A stretch of DNA of 64,000 bases from Cycas panzhihuaensis (lineage: Eukaryota > Cycadophyta): positions 79,615,741 through 79,679,740 of the forward strand of contig CM041465.1 in assembly GCA_023213395.1 (NCBI GenBank), written 5' to 3'. The notes beneath the pieces are model-generated. The model had not been told where the DNA came from and did no database searches. It saw nothing but the letters and a program-made list of their open reading frames with translations. Of this stretch, positions 1-11,504 are shown piece after piece; the first letter of the stretch is position 1; the number at the start of each line of letters is the position of its first letter. A program made the translations under genes and the position numbers.

Positions 1-119
1 ACCAGGAGTACTTTCTAAATTCAAACTTCTCTCACCCTCCTTCACTCCTCTCTCTTCTTTCTTCATCTCTCCTCAGCAGGTCAAGGGAACGTACCTAAAA
101 TGTTTATAGATGGAGCATC

Positions 120-822
120 TTACATTGTCCAATTCATAGACCAGGTTCTAGTCCTTACTCCATCCTTCTGTTTCAATTCTCACCAAATCTTAGAGTCTTT
201 TGTGTAGTCTTGCCAGCACGCAAAATCTGGCATTAATCAACCTACTCCTATTTTTGGTAGCAGAGTCAATAGCCAACAATGGTCCTATGGCTTTCACCAC
301 CCCTTTTATCACATTAAGATCCCACACCTATAGTGGGAGCCCTGGCATATGAACCCAAATTAGGGCATGCTTCACTGTTGGCACTGACAGATCGAAATCC
401 GGGTGCCACTTCTCCAAGAATACTGCTTTTCTACCCAACATCCAAGGTGATTTCAAAAGGGTACTTATCATATCTTCCTGGTTTACAAATCTAAATAAAA
501 TGCACCCCTTAGAAAGTGCCATTACCTCCACTAGATTTTTAATCTTCCATTTGATAACAAGCCATTTTCTTATGTTGTCTAGACCTGGTCTAGGTCTCGA
601 AAATTTCCCTACCAAACTATTTTCCCAGTGCTTCTCGTTCCTCTCGATGAGTCTCTTCAGAATGGGGATTTTAATTAAGTCATTCTGAAAGATGGGGTTT
701 ATTTCATACTGTTCCATCTCTCCATTTTTTAAAGCATCCCGATAGGATCTTTCTAGAAGGGGAGTTTGAGTCTGATTTAAAAGATTTATTTCTGAATCCT
801 CCATTATAGAAAGCCAAAACAA
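120..822 (-). pseudogene. LINE ORF1 remnant with DUF4283 domain
   Basis: Minus-strand frame of about 230 codons resembling the N-terminal DUF4283 region of plant L1-type ORF1 proteins, which coat LINE RNA. A likely start is the MEDSE methionine near 803. The family signature is visible: W-x-L-GRKAVFLEKWHPDFD, then VHMPGLPL, then LNVIKGVVKAIGPLLAID and ATKNRSRL. In-frame stops break it near 327 and again near 160 and 120. The CCHC knuckle expected further downstream would lie beyond the left edge. No ORF2 (endonuclease/RT) is visible, so this is a dead fragment. DUF4283 also occurs in domesticated plant proteins, but the stops argue against function. Confidence 0.75.
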
Positions 823-1499
823 ATCTACTCAAACCAAGAAACTCCAAAAACATGAAGCTACAAGTTTATCCAGACTACTCACCCAAACCCTTGAAGCTGC
901 ATGCATTCCTTTTAACTATTGGATTAGTTGTCGTCCAAACTGTCCTTCTAAGAATAATCAAATTTTTTAGTCTTTGAAATTCTCTGATGAAGTATCTATC
1001 TTCCTTTGGCTAGCCACTCCGCATTTGCATCTATAATAGTCTGATTCGCTTAACCCATTGTTGTGTCCTATTTTCCGTTAGAACATAGTCACCTCCTCAT
1101 TGATCCTCCTCGTTTTGCCATTCAATAGTGGTCTACAACTCTAACACACCCTCGATCCATCACACATTAGGGACAGAAGTGAGCTACATCGCAGCCTGAG
1201 GAAAAACTGTAGCCTCACACCCATCTGGGGGAGGGACCTCCGCCTCCTCCAATACCGATTCCAACCTCCTATTTCTTGGTCATCATTGCCGCTGCAGGAA
1301 CCCTAGTAGAGCGCATTTGTTAATCACCCAAAGGTTGATTTTTCATCATTTAAAAGAGACCGTTATATTTTGTTCAAGTTTTATTATAAAAATGGAACCC
1401 CATTTGTAGAAATATTCCAATCTGTTTAAGGCCCATTCAATACCATTTTCTCTTGTTCTATGTATACATCCAAAACCACCAAAAAGATGTTTCAACCCA
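823..1499. other. No gene seen; possible LINE 5' region
   Basis: About 680 bases without a convincing ORF. The stretch near 1190-1310 is richer in G and C and lies upstream of the LINE ORF1 on the minus strand, so it may be the element's 5' UTR. This is inference only. Confidence 0.3.
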
Positions 1500-2080
1500 T
1501 TTATCTCTATTCTTAGTCTTGCAAAATTCTACAAGAAGTTTGTTCAAGGTTATTCTTGCCTTGTAGCTCCTCTAACTAATTTGTTAAAAAGATATTCTAA
1601 ATATGATTGGTTGGATGTTTATCAATTGAGTTTTGATTTGTTAAAAAAAATTGACAACTACCCTAGTTCTATGTATTTCTAATCCATCAAAACTATATAT
1701 ATTGCATATTGATACTAGCGGGCAAGCTATTAGAGTTGTGTTGATGTAGGAAGTTCATGTGGTGGCCTACAAAAGTCGAAAAATGAATCCCATTGAATAG
1801 AGACATTCCATTCTTAACCAAGAATTGTTGGTAGTGATTCATGCCATCAAGACCTGAAAACACTATCTAAAAGCCAATGAGTTTGAGGTATATATATATA
1901 TCACAAACCATTGGTTTATTTTTCTCCAAAAGTGGTATTAAATTCCTAGCAATATAGGTGGGTAGTGTTGTTCCAAGAATTCTAGCCAAAGATTGTGTAT
2001 AACCCAGGAAAATATAATGTGCTTGTTGATGTTCTCTCTTGAGTTCACTTTGCCAATACCATATTTGTTATTTAGGGAAT
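1500..2080 (+). pseudogene. Ty3/gypsy RT-end/RNase H relic
   Basis: A plus-strand series of broken frames gives the end of a gypsy reverse transcriptase and its RNase H. In order: FYKKFVQGY and VAPLTNLLK (connection), HIDTSGQAIRVVL (RNase H first strand, normally D-S-G), VAYKSRKMNP, NQELLVVIHAIKTWKHYL, then RWVVLFQEF and PGKYNVLVDVLS, matching the usual R-W...LQEF and PGK-N-ADALSR. Frames are interrupted by stops. No LTR pair can be tied to it, so it is an old isolated fragment. Confidence 0.75.
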
Positions 2081-2099
2081 TTTTGTAGAACAAGTTAAG

Positions 2100-3896
2100 T
2101 AGGCACAACTCTTATAATAAGACAACCCTTCCCAGGGCAATAATAACAATGATAACAAAAGTAAAATGATAATTATTTAGATTCAATAAAGAAAGGTAAG
2201 ACTTGATATCAAGGTCCAGAATGAGAAGTCATTCGATGTTATAAGTCACCATACAACATTCCCATATGCAATGCTCCTAGCCCCAAAGCTAGAACCATGC
2301 TTTGCATCTCCACTCTCTACAATGCCCATCTCCATGGTGTCGTTCCCACACACCAAATATAAGAATGATGGTTAGGCCTCATTTTTTGATACGAGATGTT
2401 TTACTATTAGCTATTATTCCCTATCAATCTACATCCTTCCTTTAGATTTATTAGTCAATTCTTCTCCTAAAGAAGAAACCACTCCCTCAGTGAGGGGACA
2501 TCTTTTATATTCATTTATTTATGGTGCTTGTAGCTCATATAAGTGGATAGCGAGTTGTCATATTTAGAGGACCTGTCCTCAAGGATGCGTCAATTACATA
2601 AGGTCCATCCTAGTAGACATATTTTCATAGTCCATACATTTCATCATACCAACACCAATTGGATTTGTTTAAAGAGCCTTCCTTTTGGTATCACACATTC
2701 AAGAGGGGATACCACACCCTATCTCTTGGTTTTTCCACATAAATGGACATTCTCATTCCATTCCATTATCATGATTTTAACTCATATAACTATAGTTACA
2801 CTTCTCCTCCATGTCATACATGAAGGATGTTAAAAGCATCCCTATAATCACCAACTACTTCATCAAGAAGTCTTCTTCAAGTACACACTTGCAAGAAGGC
2901 TTACCAAACTCATTTTTGGATTTTATATAAACTCCTATGAGGTCTTCTTGAAGTAATACATTCTAAAGGGAAATCCTTTCACCCAATCAAATCTTTATTT
3001 GCAATCTCTACTAAAGGGAATACTATTCGTCATTGTTTGAGATCCCTTTAGACATAGTAGTGTCTAAAGTTATACCCCTCTCAATCCCATATGAGAAAAG
3101 GATCATAAGCATCCTTGTGCTTATGAACTACTCATCCATTACCTTAGTAAAGATCCTCTTCAAGTTGTGAATGCAAGAAGGTTCATCTTATTCTTATTGG
3201 GATCAACCTTGTCCCCCAATGGGTCTTCTTGAGACGATAAATACTAAAGGGATTACATCCAAGATCCCAAGAGTCTTCCTTAGCCGTTTCTAAGGAAATA
3301 TTTCCTCCCTTGTACAGTAAGGAGAATACTTGAGGAGTTAGGGACTTAGAGATCACAATTCCATCACTGTCATTAATTAAAAATTTTATGAAGTTAACAA
3401 TCAATATCATTATGATTATTTAACATTTCAATGTCAATATAATGACTTGGCTTCAATGATAAATGTAGAATATGTCAGCACAATACTTTCCACAAAGCGA
3501 AAAATACTTTCATGTTTGTATGTATATATTGCAACATAGAATGCATTCATCACATAATAGTACTCAACAATTCAATTGTCATCATTTTGCATAATAAAGA
3601 ATATATTTATTTAACCATTTATTATTTTCATTTCCTAATATTCTAGAATTCTTGTCACATGCCTAAAGCCCCTTTATCAAGATGAAATGAAGATCTAACT
3701 AATGTGAATAATTAATCATTTTTAAGGGGTAATTAATACCCTTTATGAAAGGACATAATAAAGGAAAGGTTACATCTCTCGGGAACCAACTACAATATGT
3801 ATATATTTAGAAGAGGAAGGAGGGGAAAGCATTGTAAAATGCTATGAAGAGACAAACTGATGCATTACTTACCAAAAGAGCCTAAAATCCAGGTAT
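2100..3896. other. Non-coding stretch with a diverged direct repeat
   Basis: No protein family is recognisable. Two segments, about 2862-3010 and 3146-3290, share phrases such as TCTTCTTCAAGT / TCCTCTTCAAGT, GCAAGAAGG and GGTCTTCTTGA in the same order at about 280-bp spacing, so this looks like an old tandem duplication. Short ORFs here lack any domain and are not called. Confidence 0.4.
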
Positions 3897-4105
3897 GGTA
3901 GTGTCGCAGATAAGGGGGAAAGACTTGATTATAGCACTGGTAGTGTCGTGGGTGAGTGAGGAAAACACAATTTTGGCATTGATAACATTGAGGGTGAGGG
4001 GGGAAAACTTAGTTCTAGCATTGGTAATGCTTAGGGGGAGGGGGAAAACCTATTTTAGGCACTGGTGTTGAGGATGATGTGGTTAAACCCTATTTGAGCA
4101 TGGAT
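3897..4105 (+). repeat. 42-bp minisatellite, about five copies
   Basis: Five degenerate units begin near 3897, 3939, 3980, 4023 and 4064, giving a 41-43 bp period. Each has GGTAGTGT-like, then GGGTGAGGGGGAAAA-like, then TTxTAGCATTG-like parts. G-rich on the plus strand within AT-rich DNA. Confidence 0.75.
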
Positions 4106-4476
4106 ATCTGACATTGTTCGTGTTCTGCTCCCTCTGTTTTGCAACAAACATGCATTTGAACTCTACAAATATGTATCATTTACTTGATTTTATAGAAGAA
4201 CTATATGTATTATAAAGGAAAAACTGTTCTATAATCATAAATAAAAGAGACTTTTTTTTTTGCTTTCCATTTATTTTTGTACTTGTTTTTGAATACTAGA
4301 AACTCAACAGATAATACATGTAAAAGGAAATATATTTCTTTTCATTTACCAAAAATTATTTTATATTACATTCAAAACATGAGAGACACATAATAATACA
4401 AAAGAAAACCAAACTAATGGACGAAAAGACTGTCATAATTTAGTATCAAAGCCTAGAAGACATATTCCTTATTTTG

Positions 4477-4478
<2 letters not shown>

Positions 4479-4512
<34 letters not shown>
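4479..4512. repeat. (AT)n microsatellite
   Basis: Uninterrupted AT dinucleotides just downstream of the VIP3-like pseudogene. Confidence 0.9.
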
Positions 4513-4515
<3 letters not shown>

Positions 4516-4564
4516 ACAAAAATAAATGTGATAGAAAATCACATGAAGGTGCCATCTCCAAGTC

Positions 4565-5070
4565 TTATGAATAGTCATACAATGAAATGGTTTTATCATT
4601 AGGAATGATGGCAAGCCTCATTGCTTTAATACCTTGTCCCCCAACTGATCAAAATGCAACAACCCACACTTGATCATTGTGATTTGTTATTGTTTGGATA
4701 GATGACCTCATGGAAAGATCCCAAAGGCTCATCGTTCCATCACTAGATCTAGTGGCAACGAGAGAACCATCCATGCTTATATCAATGCTTTGAACCCAAT
4801 TTGTATGTCCAGACATTACATAGATAAGGCTCTTGGCATCCATGTCATAAACATGAAAAGGCTTATCATTTGAAGTAGTAAATAAAACACAAGGATTGAT
4901 TAAGGAAGATGCCAGGGATCTCACAAGCATGTAATATCCCTTTAATGTGTGTAGAAGTCTGCCATGTTCTACATTGAATACTACTATTGTTCCATCCATT
5001 GCATTGCAAGCTAGACACTTTCCATTAGGAATCCCTGCTATATCCACAATGACTTTACCCTTACAATTGT
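4565..5070 (-). pseudogene. 5'-truncated VIP3/SKI8 (WDR61-type) WD40 retrocopy
   Basis: The minus strand encodes the C-terminal half of a WD-repeat protein of the Ski8/WDR61 family (plant VIP3), a subunit of the Paf1 and Ski complexes. About 168 codons are readable: PNGKCLACNAMDGTIVVF, then MSGHTNWVQSIDIS, SSDGTMSLWDL, TNHNDQVWVVAF, and the conserved end KTISLYDYS followed by TAA at 4565. One in-frame stop at 4649-4651 interrupts the last repeat. The coding sequence runs without introns and begins abruptly near 5070, as expected of a truncated processed copy. Typical family residues are changed (GHNMPVRSL to GYYMLVRSL). Loss of the N-terminal repeats makes function unlikely; the intact parent is elsewhere. 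Confidence 0.8.
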
Positions 5071-5074
5071 TTAT

Positions 5075-5870
5075 TTATTTCCCATTGACAACAACTAGAC
5101 TTCCTAACCCTTCCTACTTGCATAACTATTGCATGGGTTTTGGTCTTCTCAACCTTTGTAAGACCCAATTGTTTCTCTTTTGCAGTTGTAACTTTCTAGC
5201 AAATGGATGCATGAAGTGTTTCCATTTGCTCCTCCTCTTTTTCCTCTTGCAAAATCTATTGAAAAAGGCAATGTTCCATCTTCTCCTAGCCAATGGCCCT
5301 ACATTGTCTCTCTTCCTCTAGAAGAGCCATCTTGTTTGTCTTTGTCGACTACACATGCAATTCAACCTTTGACTCTAACTCTTCATGTTCCCTTTTAACA
5401 CACAAACGTACCTTTGTTTTAGCAACTAAGCATATTTGTGCCTCTACCTTGAACTCCAACCTCTTTTACTCAGCAACATAAAGTTTGGCTTCCAAATGTG
5501 GAGTTGATTCTTCTAGGTGAGTAGGCCATGTCAAGCTTCTAGGTTTTAGATGAGCCTTGTTTGCTAGCCATTCATGTAATTATTGGCACCTTAAGTCAGA
5601 TCCCTTGAGCTTCACTTCGATTTCCTCCAAGCTAGATGGGATTTTTGGCTTATTCTCTTTAGTCTCTATCAACTTATGCCTAACCCTCTCGAGCATACTC
5701 TGAGGTGACCCACTGGAATCAGTTACCCCTACTTCAAAAGCCACCCCCAAAATAGAACCATCCACCATGTTGATCCTTATGATGTTTAGAGAGATAAAGC
5801 TCGTCAAAACAACCATACTTCATAAAAATCTCCTCTAGGGTCCACTAGCGAAGAAATTCATTTGCCATTC
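5075..5870 (-). pseudogene. Degraded charged/coiled-coil coding region, family unknown
   Basis: Minus-strand frames read as protein-like: LEEIFMKYGCFDELYLSKHH upstream, then LERVRHKLIETKENKPKIP and SLEEIEVKLKGSDLRCQ, then KAHLKPRSLTWPTHLEES, and further down LLEEERQ, ILQEEKEEEQMETLHAS and AKEKQLGLTKVEKTKTHA, with stops and frame changes between. The later part is Glu/Lys-rich and would form a coiled coil. It ends where the VIP3 retrocopy begins and has the same strand, so both might belong to one chimeric insertion. I do not recognise the family. Confidence 0.35.
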
Positions 5871-5899
5871 TGCAATTGAACAAATGTACTGCCCCCTCC

Positions 5900-6950
5900 A
5901 GTGGCAACCAAAATATCACCTTGCAAATCTAGAAACGAAAAGAAAAGGAAAAAAAAATTAGACAATTGTAGATTCACCCTAAGACAAGCAAAGGACAACA
6001 TTTGTTTCTTCTCATCATTAATGGAGGCTATGAGGGAGATTTTGTTGATGATAGCCCCTTAATATAGTGTGACTTTGCCCTTTTATTATGCCATGTGTCA
6101 AATATTATGAATGTGCAAATAAATTGGAGAGAAATAGAGGATAAGCAAAGTGAATGTGTTACAGGTCCAAGATATTATACCACCTCACGTAAGATAAGTA
6201 AAGGATAATCACCAATGACTCTAAAATATATTGTAACAGTCTACCACTATCGAGTGCTATTGGCAATCACTAAGATGATTACTAAACTGTTGAAGGAAAC
6301 CAAGGCCTGTTCACTCAAAAATCGATGCTCCTTATGCATCAACAAAGTTATCTTTCATCTCAATACATACAAAAAATGTCTATTGTGTGATTAGAGAGGC
6401 ACAATAGAAAATGCTTTACTTTGTATATTTAAAATCATATTCATATTTGAAACTATTTTCTTGTTAAATGAAAAATGTGAAGCCATGCAAGTTAATCACA
6501 GGCCATTCATTAAATAAGTCTTGTAGAGAATTCTTCCTAATTGTCGCAGCCTCTATTTACAAAGAAAAAATAGGGACAATATTTGAACCCAAGGCTTTGA
6601 TTCAAATGATTGCAAATCTAATATACAGTTTCACATCTCAGTGGCACAATGGTGGTGTAATCATCAATGAAAGTTACAGCAATTAAATGAGCATTAATGC
6701 TTTATCAGAAAAAGAAAGAAGGAAAGAATAAATTATCTAAATTATGGAAGCAATCTCAAGCCTGATGTGGCTCTATATTTTCTTGAAAACATTATCATAA
6801 AAGAAGAAAATGTCTTCCCAAGGGTTGTGTAAAATAACAATGATGCAAATGCAAAGTTTTATACAAAGAAAATAAATTCTAAAGTTTTTCTAGCAAAGAA
6901 ATTGAGTAATACAACTTTTTTTGCACAAAAAAAGATATATATTTGTATTT
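5900..6950. other. AT-rich stretch, no gene seen
   Basis: About 1 kb of AT-rich DNA. A 72-codon ORF at 6468-6686 has no recognisable domain and is not called. Confidence 0.4.
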
Positions 6951-6994
6951 ATCTATCTATCTATCTATATATAGATAGATAGATAGATAGATAG
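6951..6994. repeat. Palindromic (ATCT)n/(AGAT)n microsatellite
   Basis: An ATCT run turns through TATATA into an AGAT run, so the two halves are reverse complements and can form a long cruciform. Confidence 0.85.
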
Positions 6995-7123
6995 GAACAT
7001 AGATCAATCCTGCCACAAAGTCAAAGACCTGTAGCCTGCTAAAAAAAAAAAAACAAAGGGACGCGAACCTACATGAAAATGTTCTGACCCTCACTACCAT
7101 TTATGAATGTATATATCTATATA

Positions 7124-7154
<31 letters not shown>

Positions 7155-7287
7155 ATATATATATATATATATATAGGAACATAGATTGATCATGCCACAA
7201 AGTCAAAGACCTATAGCCTACTAAAGAAAAAAAAACAAAGGGATGCGAAACTACATGAAAATGTTCTAACCCTCACTACCATTTATG
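6993..7287 (+). repeat. Tandem duplication, 182-bp period
   Basis: The segment 6993-7105 (GGAACATAGATC... to ...ACCATTTATG) recurs at 7175-7287 with few differences. Each copy is preceded by an (ATCT/TA)n tract, so the duplication probably arose by slippage or unequal exchange between the microsatellites. Confidence 0.8.
7107..7174. repeat. (ATCT)n-(AT)n microsatellite
   Basis: Compound simple repeat separating the two copies of the 182-bp duplication. Confidence 0.85.
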
Positions 7288-7557
7288 TTCAAGAAAAAAG
7301 GAAAAGGGAAATTTTGTGATCAATTACCTAGGGAGTTAGGGTTAATAACCCATCTCAAACCATGCCCACTAATTGCATGACCAATCCAACCATGGAGACC
7401 AACCTCCCAATAGAGCCCATTGATATGTAGTGCGTAAGGCCTTAGGATATATTACTCAACAACACTGCATTATTTGTATACTATATTAGTTTTGCATATA
7501 TGTATATATATATATCTAGTATAGAAACTGATAAATCATATTAATAGACTATAACAA

Positions 7558-7559
<2 letters not shown>

Positions 7560-7591
<32 letters not shown>
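7560..7591. repeat. (AT)n microsatellite
   Basis: AT run directly at the left end of the inverted-repeat structure that follows. Confidence 0.85.
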
Positions 7592-7594
<3 letters not shown>

Positions 7595-7895
7595 ATTATA
7601 GAACACGTTAAGTGAGTGGACAACTTATTATAAGAATGTTGTATTTCCAAAAATTAAAACATTCAATTATAATAATAATAATTGGGCAAAGTATAGATAC
7701 TAGCGTTGAATGTTTTAATTTTTGGAAATACAACATTCTTATAATAAGTTGTCCACTCACTTAACGTGTTCTATAACTATTATATATATATATATATAAT
7801 TGGGCAAAGTATAGATACTAGCATTGAATGTTTTAATTTTTGGAAATACAACATTCTTATAATAAGTTGTCCACTCACTTAAAGTGTTCTATAGC

Positions 7896-7898
<3 letters not shown>
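7592..7898. repeat. 75-bp inverted repeat plus a third arm copy (MITE-like)
   Basis: The left arm 7592-7666 (containing AACACGTTAAGTGAGTGGAC) is the almost perfect reverse complement of 7706-7780, with a 39-base spacer. The right arm and its leading sequence ATTGGGCAAAGTATAGATAC are then repeated directly at 7824-7898. All three arms end in (TA)n, suggesting insertion into or mobilisation with TA. No transposase is present. It could be a foldback MITE with a partial tandem duplication. Confidence 0.75.

Positions 7899-7951
<53 letters not shown>
7899..7951. repeat. (TA)n microsatellite
   Basis: About 53 bases of TA adjoining the third inverted-repeat arm. Confidence 0.9.
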
Positions 7952-7954
<3 letters not shown>

Positions 7955-10703
7955 TTTAAACTAATAACTACATTAAGTAATCATTAGAAAAGCATGTATG
8001 GCATGTCAGGTATTCCCCATGGTCGAAAGAAAAGATGCAACCCTTAATAAATACCGTCTATTTCCATCATTAGAATTTTATCTTGCATAGGAATTGACCG
8101 TAAAGTATGATATACCTCTATTCTTGATAGTACCTAGAGCATGAGTTAAAGTACATATTAAAACCTTAGAAGTTCTCTCTCTCTCACACACACACACACA
8201 TATATAGATAGATAGATAGATAGATAATTTCAAACCCTAAAAGTCCTCAATATTTAAGTGTGGAATTGTAACATATTAAAGCAATTGAAAGGAATGCTAT
8301 AAAGCTATGATAGACTCAATTATTACCTTTTCTAAAAGATGATGCTTAGACTTGCTCTTGGATAACCTCTTTGTTATCTCGAGAGGAGCCATCCTTGGCC
8401 CAAGGAGGATAGCTCCTCGCATTCAAATCATAGCCCCTAGTTATCTTAGTATATTTTATTATAAACAACATACCACTCACCTAATCATGACTAGTCAATG
8501 GCTTGGTTAGAACCCAACAATGCTTATGTGGGTTGCCATAACAAACAAGTTATAGTGACCAAACATCCTGTCAGAGTCGGGACTATTCAAGGTGAAGAGA
8601 GATCAACATAAGTACATACCATTTAACTTTTTAATATTTCATTAGTAAAAGTTCACATTTTTAGACAATAAATATGATATGATGATGTTAATAACACAAA
8701 ACAAAAATGCATAATTTTAACCATAGATACTAAGTAGGTATTCCTATGATCAAATACATTATACAAGTAAAGCCCAAAATCATTCAAAGGCATGTCATGA
8801 CATAGAATGTGGAGCTCATCTTGTTAAAAAGGTAATGGTCTAATATATTTTAGCTAACCACCACTAAATGTTATTGTACAAAGAATATTGTAATCATACT
8901 CAAGACAAAAAAATAAATAAGTAAATAAATTTTTGGTTTTAGCGAACATGTCATTTATTTTAGTCTATCATTATTATAGCCAATATACAAGCAATTCGTC
9001 AATCGTCATAGTACATATTTCATAAATACTTTTACAATGATTAATATTGATGTTATATACATTAAACGCAAGTTTTTAACATAAATAATGGCTTTATAGA
9101 AATAACTCACTAGTCTTGGATTAACCCTTCCTAAAGAATGATGGGGGTTATTCAAAGGGATTAATAACTCAACTACCTATGATGGTATGGGTAAATTACA
9201 TCACCTTCTATATATTTATTGGTAAGTTTTCCTCATCACTAATGCATGTGTTTGATTGTCATTACTACTTAGTTTAAGTGGGGTGGAAATGAAGGACCCT
9301 ACAAATTACATGCATGCACTACCTTACTATTATAATTGTGTGAGTACTAGACCAGCCTGAAAACAAGGTGGTAACCATCTAAATTTGCATGTATTAGTCA
9401 TTCATTCACATGTTCCAATACTATTCCAATTAAACAAGGGATGTGTTTTCCTATGTTTTCCCGTTGATGTCTATTTAGATAAATGGGAATATTATAACCC
9501 ATGAATTTGATTCTTTTGAGAAAATATTTAAGGAATGAATTGGTGTCTCTAGCTCCACCATAATCAAAAATATAAATATTTTCCACAATGAACAATTTAC
9601 ATAAGGTAAACTTCTAAGAAAATATTTGATGAACAAATTGGTGTCCATGGCTCCACCAGGTTTGTACCTATAAATTTATCGGAAATGCATATAAGTAAGT
9701 CTTAAGACATAAATTGTGGCTTTAGGATGAAATTTTTAGGAATCTAATATCATAACTTTCCTATTAATTATGACCATTTTTTAATAGTAACAACAATTTG
9801 AAGTAAATAAGTCATTGGAAAATAGATCTCCTATGCAATTGCTTCAAGCCCATAACCTACAAGCTTTGCGACCAACTCACAAATATTAACCCAAGAGTAA
9901 TTTTGTATGGAAATAAACAATGGATATTAATTAAAATCTAAGATCTAGTAAATTTATGATTCTATTATAAAAGTAATCTAATACATGTATCGACATCCTA
10001 ATAAAGGCAAGATCATTCAAAAGGGGGAGAAATTATAAAATATTGTATCTTCCTTTGTGCATATAAAAAAAAGAAAAGAAAAATAGATAAGAAGAATTCT
10101 TGTATAATTAAAATTATTGTATGAAAGACCTTGATTCTGTTCAAATCATGTTATTGCAAAATTTAATTCTAAATCTTTTGACTTATTATTACGAAAATTG
10201 TATGTAATAGTAAATGCAATGAGATAGCAATGATTTGAGACCTTTGATTAATGACATTTGTTTGATTTTTGATGGAGAGCAACTAAGGATAGCTTGAAGC
10301 TAAGGGGAGGAGAAATACATGATGAATGAAAGGCTATAACTATTCAAATTCAAGCTATATAAATTAACTATGAAGAAGGAAAGAAGGGATGAACATGCTT
10401 TAGAATACTAGAGCCTTGGTTGAGTTCTTGGTCGGAGGAATTCTAAAACCACAGTTAGATTTCTAGAGAGTTGTTTAAGGCCCCAAAGATGTTGATTATT
10501 GTAGGTCTCACCATAGAAGCTAAAAAATATCGAATCTAGTGGTGTTGAGGGTTTGAAAAATGCCTAGTTTAGGCACGATTTTATTGATTCTCTATTAGAT
10601 CTTCCTCCTTTGGCTAACAACAATTACACCATATCTTTCAAATGTGTATCAAGATTGTGTATTTAACAAAGCAATTGATATTTTATTTGAAAGGAATGCA
10701 ACA
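7952..10703. other. AT-rich intergenic DNA without a recognisable gene
   Basis: No ORF with a recognisable domain. It holds a compound CT/CA/AT/GATA microsatellite at about 8176-8226 and a short imperfect direct repeat (AATTGGTGTC...GCTCCACCA) near 9536-9560 and 9635-9660. Confidence 0.4.
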
Positions 10704-11411
10704 TGCTATTGACTTATAAATCTGCTCCTACTGCAAATTCTCACTTGTCAAGTGTTTCCACTATAGTCTGAGGTGTGTGTAGGTGGTCAACATACATATT
10801 CTTTAATTGATCATCCTCATAAGTCCACAATTCACATACATTCCACATGCATTCCACAATAGGTACACATACTTGTTCACGTAACTCTTTGTATTACATT
10901 AGACAATAGTCAAAAGTACATCAATCGGGGTCCATTCGGTCTTGACTAGTCAACCGTACCAAATCAGGAACTGTTGGAACTCATGAACTTGGCTCTTACA
11001 TCCATCCCAATGATTAGATGTGATTAAATACAATGTGCATCCCTATTGAGGAACGGTTGCATCTACAGTCGCAACCATTCGTCACAGAGCGGATGGCTAT
11101 TGAGTTACACATACATTCATCTGCTTGCGTGTCTCCTCCGTACTGCCACCGTTCTTGTCTTCCGTGCTGTGTTCCTTGTTCGTTCTCTAGTTAGCATATG
11201 TTCCTTCATTCCAGCATGTGTTCCTTCACTGTTCCCTGCGTTCCTGCACTATTCCATGTATTCCTATTGCACAACAACCATTCCAGACGTGGAATGCATT
11301 CTGTTTTGGCCCTGTGTTGTCCGTTCCTAATCTAGAATGCATCTTTTGCTGGTTGTTCCACTGATGGTTCCTTTCCTTGAACGTATGGTGTCACTTTTAG
11401 TTGCAACATCT
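10704..11411 (-). repeat. 3' LTR of E1
   Basis: On the minus strand this begins TGTTGCAACT at 11411 and ends AGTCAATAGCA at 10704. Its terminal block (10704-10792) shares TGTTGAC, AGACTAT and CTTGACAAGTGA in order with the end of the E3 5' LTR, which sets this boundary. It is rich in ATTCC/GGAAT motifs. The opposite LTR of E1 is not present. Confidence 0.6.
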
Positions 11412-11504
11412 ATTTGGGATCCACAAAATAGGTTGAGAATCCATGCTCAAAAATCAAAAATTACAAAAAAAATTGTATATTGCTCCCTCCTCCCCTCTTT
11501 GACA
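11412..11504 (-). promoter_or_regulatory. Purine tract before the E1 3' LTR
   Basis: The minus strand reads AAAGAGGGGAGGAGGGAGCA (11481-11500), then about 70 bases to the LTR. The E3 copy has GAGTGGGGGGAGAAGAATA in the matching place with similar spacing, so the tract is a family feature and a candidate polypurine tract, though unusually far from the LTR. Confidence 0.45.

Noticed and set aside
2543-2833. 96-codon ORF
   Set aside because: No domain, lies in a diverged repeat region, composition like non-coding DNA.
4649-5047. Functional WD40 gene
   Set aside because: N-terminal repeats missing and a stop in the last repeat.
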